Source: Narthecium ossifragum (lineage: Eukaryota; Streptophyta; Magnoliopsida; Dioscoreales; Nartheciaceae). From it: DNA of 64,000 nucleotides. The DNA lies in the NCBI GenBank assembly GCA_963920575.1, contig OY986973.1, forward strand, positions 23,771,760-23,835,759, in the 5' to 3' direction. Positions 57,965 through 64,000 of this stretch are shown here, piece after piece. Within the stretch, counting starts at the first letter, position 1. Every line of letters starts with the position of its first letter. A program made the position numbers and the translations under genes. The notes under the pieces were generated by a model. It worked only from the letters and a program-made list of their open reading frames with translations, did no database searches and was not told the DNA's origin.

Positions 57965-59862
57965 CACCCCTGCAAGCTGAACGGGAGGGACTTCACGTTT
58001 AGCTTGGAACGAAGATGAGAGAATCGGGCTGAGACAATTGGCTTTGTGAGAATGTCTGCAATTTGATCTTTGCTAGAGAGAAATTGCACTTCGAGAGCTT
58101 TGCGATTCACACGTTCTCTAACAAAGTGATAATCAATTTCAACATGCTTGGTGCGAGCATGAAAAACCGGATTTGCTGCAAAATAAGTGGCACCTATATT
58201 ATCACACCATAAAACAGGGCAGCGTGGAATTTTGATGCCAAGTTCCTTCAGTAGAGATTCAACCCATATGGACTCAGTTGTGGCATGAGCAACAGCTCGA
58301 TACTCAGCCTCAGTGCTGGATCTAGCAACTGTAGGCTGTTTCTTCGATTGCCAAGAAATCAAATTGTGACCAAAATAAAGACAAAATCCGGATGTAGACT
58401 TACGGTCATCAGGGCAACCAGCCCAGTCTGCGTCAGAATATATAGAGAGATGAGTAGAAGTGCTAGGTCGAATAAGAAGACCGTAATCAATTGTAGACTT
58501 GAGATACCGAAGAATTCTCTTCACAGCGGTCCAATGGGTTTCTGTTGGCTTATGCATAAATTGGCACACTTTGCCGACAGAAAAGGAGATGTCCGGCCTT
58601 GTCAGAGACAAATATTGCAGGGCGCCTACAACACTTCGAAATTGAGTTTGATCTGAGAATGAATTCCCTGAGAAAAGTGATAATTCCTGAGAAGATGACA
58701 TAGGTGACGTCACTGGTTTAACATCAGTCATCTTTGTGCGAGAGAGTAAATTTAGGATGTATCTTCGTTGAGATAGAAGTAGTCCCTCATGTGTGGTAAT
58801 TGCTTCGACACCGAGAAAATAGGATAGAGTGCCCAAATCCTTTACTGCAAATTCATTACTAAGGTCTTGAATAAATTGAGACATGACCAAATCATCAGAT
58901 CCTGTAATAAGAATATCATCAACATATACCAACACATAAATAATCACTGCGCCAACATGGGAAATGAATAGAGATGTGTCAGCTTTTGAATTGATAAATC
59001 CCAAAGATATGAGCTTATCACTTAGTCGAGAGTACCAGGCCCGCGGAGCCTGCTTTAAGCCATATAATGCCTTCTTAAGTTTGCAAATATGATTTGGAAA
59101 GTTGGGATGAATATACCCCAGTGGTTGGTCCATGTAAACATCTTCAGAAAGAAAACCATGCAAGAATGCATTTTGAACATCAATTTGTCTAACCTTCCAA
59201 TGACGAGAAACTGCAATACTGAGGACTAAGCGAATGGTTGTAGGCTTGACAACCGGACTGAAGGTATCATCAAAATCAATGCCCGGTTGTTGATGGTAGC
59301 CCTTAGCAACAAGCCGTGCTTTGAGTCGGTCTACAGAACCATTCGGTTTTAATTTCACTCGGTAAACCCATTTGCAGCCAATGATGTTGATACCCTGCGG
59401 ACGAGGAACAAGTTCCCAAGTTCCATTTTTCAGAAGAGCAGTAAACTCAGCATTCATAGCAGATCGCCATCCTTCATGTTTATTAGCTTCAGAGAAACAA
59501 GTAGGTTCAACCATAGATGAGGCAACAGTAAGTAGCGCCTTAGGAATAGGATATCGCACAGTTCCATCTGTTAATGCCTTGGGCTTCAAAACCTTGCTTC
59601 GAGAACGTGTTTGCATGGGATGGCCGCGGCTTGGAGGCAGATGCTCAACCACGGCAAGCTCAGATGACACTAAGGTGGAGTCTTGAGTTTGTGAGGGAGG
59701 GCCACGGGGGGGGGGGGGGTGTTGGCGGTAGCTCAGGAAGAGCACATGTGGCAGGTGGAGAAGGACTTGAAGTAGGATTTTGTGGACCAGAAAGAGTTTC
59801 TGCTGTACTTGGTGATGGACTTTGAGTGGAAATCTGAGAGATATTAGGATGCATATGATCAC
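57898..59862 (-). CDS. Copia reverse transcriptase-RNase H (3' part)
   Basis: The frame matches pol from the point where it overlaps the 14-G tract. Reverse transcriptase covers about residues 120-370, with GCKWVYRVKLKPNG, QIDVQNAFLHG, LYGLKQAPRAWY and the catalytic YVDDIL. RNase H is about 460-600 with YSDADWAGCPDDRKSTSGFC and STEAEYRA. The tail DILTKP...F..LR.KL is typical of plant copia. The first ~40 codons of this frame are not pol and precede the true shift point. No internal stops occur, which supports a young element. Confidence 0.9.
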   Translation of the reverse strand: MIICILISLRFPLKVHHQVQQKLFLVHKILLQVLLHLPHVLFLSYRQHPPPPRGPPSQTQDSTLVSSELAVVEHLPPSRGHPMQTRSRSKVLKPKALTDGTVRYPIPKALLTVASSMVEPTCFSEANKHEGWRSAMNAEFTALLKNGTWELVPRPQGINIIGCKWVYRVKLKPNGSVDRLKARLVAKGYHQQPGIDFDDTFSPVVKPTTIRLVLSIAVSRHWKVRQIDVQNAFLHGFLSEDVYMDQPLGYIHPNFPNHICKLKKALYGLKQAPRAWYSRLSDKLISLGFINSKADTSLFISHVGAVIIYVLVYVDDILITGSDDLVMSQFIQDLSNEFAVKDLGTLSYFLGVEAITTHEGLLLSQRRYILNLLSRTKMTDVKPVTSPMSSSQELSLFSGNSFSDQTQFRSVVGALQYLSLTRPDISFSVGKVCQFMHKPTETHWTAVKRILRYLKSTIDYGLLIRPSTSTHLSIYSDADWAGCPDDRKSTSGFCLYFGHNLISWQSKKQPTVARSSTEAEYRAVAHATTESIWVESLLKELGIKIPRCPVLWCDNIGATYFAANPVFHARTKHVEIDYHFVRERVNRKALEVQFLSSKDQIADILTKPIVSARFSHLRSKLNVKSLPFSLQGCDKELENFKPTKSKSALTAYPP

Positions 59863-62248
59863 CTTGAGATATACTCAAAGGAGGAGTTGCTACATCAGGA
59901 GGAATGGCCACATCACCCTGGGAAGGAATAGAAGAATTTAGCTTTATATTTAATGGAAGTAAGGATGAATAGTTCTTTGAAGTTGACGTGGATAAATGGC
60001 TTGGTTGTAACAAGGAAAATGGAAACACATTTTCATCAAAGATAACATGTCTAGAGACATAAATACGACCAGATTCAGGATCAAGACATTTGTAGCCTTT
60101 GTGGGAGAGACTAACACCAAGAAAAACACAACGCTTAGAGCGAAAATCAAGCTTGTGTTTATTGAATGGCCGCAAAAAGGGATAACAGGCGCATCCAAAA
60201 ATTTTGAGGAGAGAGAAATCAGGTGATTTATTGAAGAGTTTCTCAAAAGTAGAAATTCCTAAGGGAGCTGTAGGTAGGCGATTAATGAGATATACTGCCA
60301 TTTGGAATGCGTCATCCCAGTGGAATCTCGGCATGGAGCTTTGAGATAATAAGGATAAACCTGTTTCAACGATGTGCCTGTGCTTACGTTCTACGGAACC
60401 ATTTTGTTGAGACGTGTGGGGGCAAGTAATACGGTGTTGGATACCATTTTCAGAGAAGAATTTAAATAAGGATCGAAATTCCCCTCCCCAGTCAGTTTGC
60501 ACAGCTTTGATTTGACGATTAAAGGATTTTTCAACCATCTTTTGAAAAGAACAAAAAATGTTGAAAACATCAGATTTATTTGCCAGTGGATAAAGCCAAG
60601 TATATTTGCTAAAATGATCAACAAAGGCAACATAATACTTGTTTCCATTACGTGACATAATGGGTGAAGGACCCCAAACATCAGCAAAAATTAAATCCAA
60701 AGGAAACATAGATTGGGAAGTAGATTCTAGAAAAGGAAGTCGATGACTCTTTCCCTGTTGACAAGCAGGACACACCGCAGGGATTTTATTGGAAGATACT
60801 GGCAATGAAAACTTGGAAACTAGGCGTTGCACCATTTGATAGGAAGGATGTCCTAGCCGAGAGTGCCATACTTCAAGGGGAACGCGCTGACAACAAAAGG
60901 ACTGAGGGAATTTGAGTGCAGAGAGACTGGATGGGAATGGGTAGAGGCCATCTTTAGTCTTGCCGTGCAGGAGCAGCTTCCCCGTTACCTCGTCCTTCAC
61001 CAAAAAATGAGAAGAGTGAAATTCAATAAAGACGTTATTTTCACCAGTAAATTGGTTAACAGAAACCAAATTCTTTTTGATCTGAGGGACGTGCAATAAG
61101 TTGAATAATTTGAAGGAAGAGGATGGCGAGGATATTTTTGAGGTGCCAATATGATTAATAGCCAAACCTGTACCATCACCAACTTGAATTTGCTCCCCTC
61201 CAGTATACGGCTCAGCATGAAGATTTAGATTTTGTAGGTTATTAATCAAGTGATTTGTCGAGCCAGTGTCGAGGTACCAGTGGTTGTCAGGGGGATTTTG
61301 TTGAGCTGTGAGATATGTCGTCATGTTCGGTTGACTACCTTGAAAAGTGATATCAAAACGATGAAAGCACTTGATAGCAACATGACCAATTTTACCACAA
61401 ACTTGGCAAACAGGTCTAGAAGAGTTGGAAGATGATCCTCTGCCGCGACCACCACGTCCACGGCCGCGAAAATTATTAGGAGAGAAACGCTGTTGTGTTG
61501 GAGAAGGACAACCACGATTGCGGGGAGGTTCCGCGTTGGTAGCGACATTGACTGAACCAATGGTAAGAGGAGCATTGTTTTGCTCAAGACGAAGCTCAAA
61601 GTTGAGTAAATGAGCAAAGATATCTTCCAATGATAGAGACTCTGCTCTAGTGGAGAGTGAGGTCACAATAGCATCATATGAGGAGTCAAGACCACCAAAT
61701 ATATAAGACTGGATCTCAGCGTCACGAAAAGGTTCGCCAATAGCAGCAAGAACATCAGCAAGAGATTTAATCTTTTGATAGTAATCAGAGATGGATAGAT
61801 GTCCTTTCTTAAGAGTGCCCAGCTGGGTTCGAATGAGACCTGCTCGTGCCTTGGAGTGAGAGGAAAACATGCGCTCCAGTGCAGTCCATGTATCATGAGA
61901 TGTATTGTAGCCAACCATTTTTGCAAGAATACCTTCTGAGAAAGAAGACATCAGGGTACTCAAGATTATTTGATCTTGTTCATACCAGCGAATGAAAGCC
62001 GGATTTGCAACTTCTGTTTGAGCAGAGGAGCCTTCTGCAGAAGTAGTGACAAAAGCAGGAGGTTTGCTTATGCTTCCATCAACATAGCCATAGAGACGTT
62101 GGCCACGAAGGTAAGGGACAACTTGTGCTTTCCACAACAGATAGTTGTCTTGGGTGAGTTTCACAGTCACAAGTGTTTGGATACTCATGAGTGAAGGGGA
62201 GGTTGAGTTTGAGTTGGAGGAAGCTTGGTTGAAATCTGAGGAGGCCAT
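59660..62248 (-). CDS. Copia gag-protease-integrase polyprotein (5' part)
   Basis: The 862-codon frame starts shortly after the primer site. Gag covers about residues 1-300, with the UBN2-type DNYLLWKAQVVPYLRGQRLY. A CCHC zinc knuckle (CQVCGKIGHVAIKC) is at about 280. Protease follows with WYLDTGSTNHL. The GAG-pre-integrase zinc domain has HSRLGHPS and CPACQQGK. The integrase core has DVWGP, TDWGGEF and SVERKHRHIVE, keeping the DDE triad. The frame then runs into a 14-G tract (plus-strand 59706-59719), after which it no longer matches pol. The reading continues in another frame (57898-59862), so the element's single polyprotein is broken here, by mutation or by homopolymer sequencing error. 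Confidence 0.9.
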   Translation of the reverse strand: MASSDFNQASSNSNSTSPSLMSIQTLVTVKLTQDNYLLWKAQVVPYLRGQRLYGYVDGSISKPPAFVTTSAEGSSAQTEVANPAFIRWYEQDQIILSTLMSSFSEGILAKMVGYNTSHDTWTALERMFSSHSKARAGLIRTQLGTLKKGHLSISDYYQKIKSLADVLAAIGEPFRDAEIQSYIFGGLDSSYDAIVTSLSTRAESLSLEDIFAHLLNFELRLEQNNAPLTIGSVNVATNAEPPRNRGCPSPTQQRFSPNNFRGRGRGGRGRGSSSNSSRPVCQVCGKIGHVAIKCFHRFDITFQGSQPNMTTYLTAQQNPPDNHWYLDTGSTNHLINNLQNLNLHAEPYTGGEQIQVGDGTGLAINHIGTSKISSPSSSFKLFNLLHVPQIKKNLVSVNQFTGENNVFIEFHSSHFLVKDEVTGKLLLHGKTKDGLYPFPSSLSALKFPQSFCCQRVPLEVWHSRLGHPSYQMVQRLVSKFSLPVSSNKIPAVCPACQQGKSHRLPFLESTSQSMFPLDLIFADVWGPSPIMSRNGNKYYVAFVDHFSKYTWLYPLANKSDVFNIFCSFQKMVEKSFNRQIKAVQTDWGGEFRSLFKFFSENGIQHRITCPHTSQQNGSVERKHRHIVETGLSLLSQSSMPRFHWDDAFQMAVYLINRLPTAPLGISTFEKLFNKSPDFSLLKIFGCACYPFLRPFNKHKLDFRSKRCVFLGVSLSHKGYKCLDPESGRIYVSRHVIFDENVFPFSLLQPSHLSTSTSKNYSSLLPLNIKLNSSIPSQGDVAIPPDVATPPLSISQGDHMHPNISQISTQSPSPSTAETLSGPQNPTSSPSPPATCALPELPPTPPPPPWPSLTNSRLHLSVI

Positions 62249-62285
62249 AAGGATCAGACGTTTGTCAAGGAACCTTCTGATACCA

Positions 62286-62482
62286 TGTAAGAAAATAATT
62301 TGAGCTCTGTATTCTCACATACCACTCTAGGTGGTATATGCTTCCATATTTATACACAATTCAGTTATAAGAAAAAAACAAACTTTTGAATACAAAAAGT
62401 TGTTAAGGAAAGCTGTTTAGGAGGATATGCTGTTAGAGCTGATTTTGATTTTGTTGGCTTGAAATTCTCTAACTCTTTATCA
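62286..62482 (-). repeat. 5' LTR of the copia element
   Basis: 197 bp, directly adjacent to the tRNA-Met primer-binding site at 62276-62285. It carries the transcription signals for the element. Confidence 0.95.
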
Positions 62483-62487
62483 GTCAT

Positions 62488-63367
62488 CAATTAACTATTA
62501 CTTATATTAGTGTGAAAAAAAGGATGGAGAACGGTGGAGCTCCAAGATATATAACCCGACCCGTATCCGATCGTTCTCATCGACCACATATAAAAGAATA
62601 AGAATAAATCTCTACTTGATTCGCGTGGTCAAGCTATAAAGGACACAAATCCAGCCATTTTTATATAAAGGAACCCTAATCGGATCTTACACACGTCGTT
62701 GGATCCCAACACGACTTTTTTTTCGTTTGCATGAGTGGAGAGCGGAGACGTTGAGAAGCGTGACTAGTGGGTTAACAGGGTGAGTGAGGCCCATCCCCAC
62801 CAATACCATAGCCTGTTCAATCATACAATCATCAGAGATGCTTTATGGATATGGAATCTCAATCATGTATCCTCCTCAGTCTTATCATGAGGAGGATAGT
62901 GATCTCTACTTTGGTAAAAAGTGGACCTTTTTCTGATATCAAAGTAGACACGAATGATCAACACACATGGATGGCATGCATCCAATATGGGTTTGTGTGA
63001 TCTGGACTTGCATTCGTGCCAAAAGTTTGGGCTGCCAAAGTAGCCGCTGCCTTTTATGTCGGGTGAGTAATCACCATCCGAATCCATTAGATGATAAAAA
63101 GTGAGATCCGACAGTAAGTGGGTGTGACCCTACCCCACCCCGCATATGTCTTTATGTCACATTTATCGGCAATCATCCAACCATGAAATGAAATTGACTG
63201 GATCATTTGCTAGTGAACTTGAAATTTGTCTGATATGCGATATGGATCTTGATCTTGATCTACACTAGGTGTGCATTAGGCCCGTTGGTTCGGACATGAT
63301 CCGAACTCGATCCAAATTTTTTCGGGTCCTTTCAACTTTCAAGAAGGTATGACTTGACCATTTTTAA
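62488..63367. other. Spacer
   Basis: AT-moderate sequence without a recognised gene or element. Confidence 0.4.
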
Positions 63368-63574
63368 GCCTCCGTTTGGTTCGGGATTAGAAAAAGTGGG
63401 GTTAAGGAGGAATAGGGTTAGAAAAAGTGGAGTTAAGGAACGGGGATAGAAAAAAATTAGAGTGGTGGCGGTAGGTGAAATGAGGATAAACCCGTAATGA
63501 TTATTTTTGATGTTTGAGGTAGGAATGGGGATAACCCCATTAAAAACGGGGATAATCCCAAACCAAACAAGGCC
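63368..63574 (+). mobile_element. Tourist-like MITE (207 bp) with TAA target duplication
   Basis: Termini GCCTCCGTTTGGTTCGGGAT and GGCCTTGTTTGGTTTGGGAT (right end, minus strand) are imperfect inverted repeats flanked by TAA (63365-63367 and 63575-63577). This is the pattern of PIF/Harbinger-derived Tourist MITEs. A truncated relative is at 56590-56784. Confidence 0.75.
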
Positions 63575-63967
63575 TAACTGATTGAATTGGCACACCTAGT
63601 GATCCAGCCTAGCAGAACTTGACTGGGCTTATGGGCCCTACCCAGACCATGGACAGGTATGGGCCCGACATGGCGTGATCCAGCCCATGAATGTGTTTGG
63701 GCGGGTTCGAGTGTGCCCGGTCCCTGGACCAGGCTGTGAGTCTGCTAGTTGTAAAGATCCGAGTCCGGTTTCTACTCGGATCTTTTATTTTTATCCGAAT
63801 CCGAACTTTTTCTACGTGTTTCGGCTTGCATTCGGATCAGTGCGGCTCTGACCCGTTAGCTCTTCCTAACCGCCACGTTGCCCGCATGACGAACCCCATC
63901 GACTCTTTCCACTGGAACACTAGGAACCCTAGTATCGGGTTTTATCTCTCTCACATCCGTCTTCTCC

Positions 63968-64000
63968 ATGGCGAGGGAGAGGAACGAGGGCGTTCGGTTC
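63968..64000 (+). CDS. Possible 5' end of a gene running off the window
   Basis: After an ACCCTAG-containing leader, ATG opens a frame of eleven codons (MARERNEGVRF) to the window edge. It is too short to identify and is proposed only from leader-like sequence and the good ATGG context. Confidence 0.3.
   Translation, partial: MARERNEGVRF

Larger units (their letters stand above)
57768..62482 (-). mobile_element. Near-intact Ty1/copia retrotransposon, 4.7 kb
   Basis: Two 197-bp LTRs (57768-57964 and 62286-62482; TGTAAGAAAA...TTTATCA) differ at only two positions. The whole is flanked by GTCAT (57763-57767 and 62483-62487). On the minus strand the 5' LTR is the right one; it is followed at once by TGGTATCAGA, the initiator tRNA-Met primer site (62276-62285), and the internal region ends with a purine-rich GCAGGGGTG before the left LTR. 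The gene order gag, protease, integrase, RT, RNase H is that of Ty1/copia. A TATA box (GTGTATAAATATGG) lies in each LTR. Low LTR divergence means recent insertion. Confidence 0.95.

Overview
This is a eukaryotic nuclear window from a flowering plant. Genes have spliced GT-AG introns and TATA promoters, the spacers are AT-rich, and plant-only families are present (DYW-type PPR, GCD1, Hev b 5-like, GDPDL). The EMC3, eIF4A and copper-ATPase proteins look close to monocot orthologues, so a non-grass monocot is my best guess. That placement is an inference; no taxonomic marker settles it.

Layout, left to right. 0.8-4.7 kb: EMC3 (-). 5-12 kb: repeat-rich spacer with a 2.5-kb solo LTR, a palindromic minisatellite and chimeric repeat blocks. 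12.0-12.8 kb: Mutator-like TIR element carrying a GRF zinc-finger gene piece. 13.6-18.6 kb: eIF4A (+) with a long, repeat-filled 5'UTR intron. 20.4-21.2 kb: small acidic Hev b 5-like gene (+). 22.2-24.6 kb: solo LTR, a short Helitron and an RNase H relic. 27.4-31.8 kb: GDPDL phosphodiesterase-like gene (+; first exon not located). 32.4-34.4 kb: polygalacturonase (+). 36.5-39.4 kb: hAT-type MITE split by a solo LTR. 40.0-42.2 kb: tonoplast dicarboxylate transporter (+). 43.5-46.4 kb: GCD1 (-). 47.4-48.2 kb: solo LTR. 48.3-49.9 kb: DYW PPR (-). 50.0-55.1 kb: HMA4/HMA5-type copper ATPase (-). 57.8-62.5 kb: nearly intact Ty1/copia element. 63.4 kb: Tourist-like MITE. 63.97 kb: possible start of a further gene.

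The genes are ordinary single plant loci, not a cluster: ER membrane insertion, translation initiation, cell wall (GDPDL, polygalacturonase), vacuolar malate, organelle RNA/protein functions and copper sequestration. Splice junctions of the eight main genes were placed by eye and keep the reading frame. The most informative non-gene content is the transposon record: four solo LTRs each with perfect 5-bp target duplications, one young full-length element, nested insertions, and a three-part chimeric repeat joined at microhomology. I found no convincing new defence, biosynthetic or regulatory system; the findings are structural oddities.
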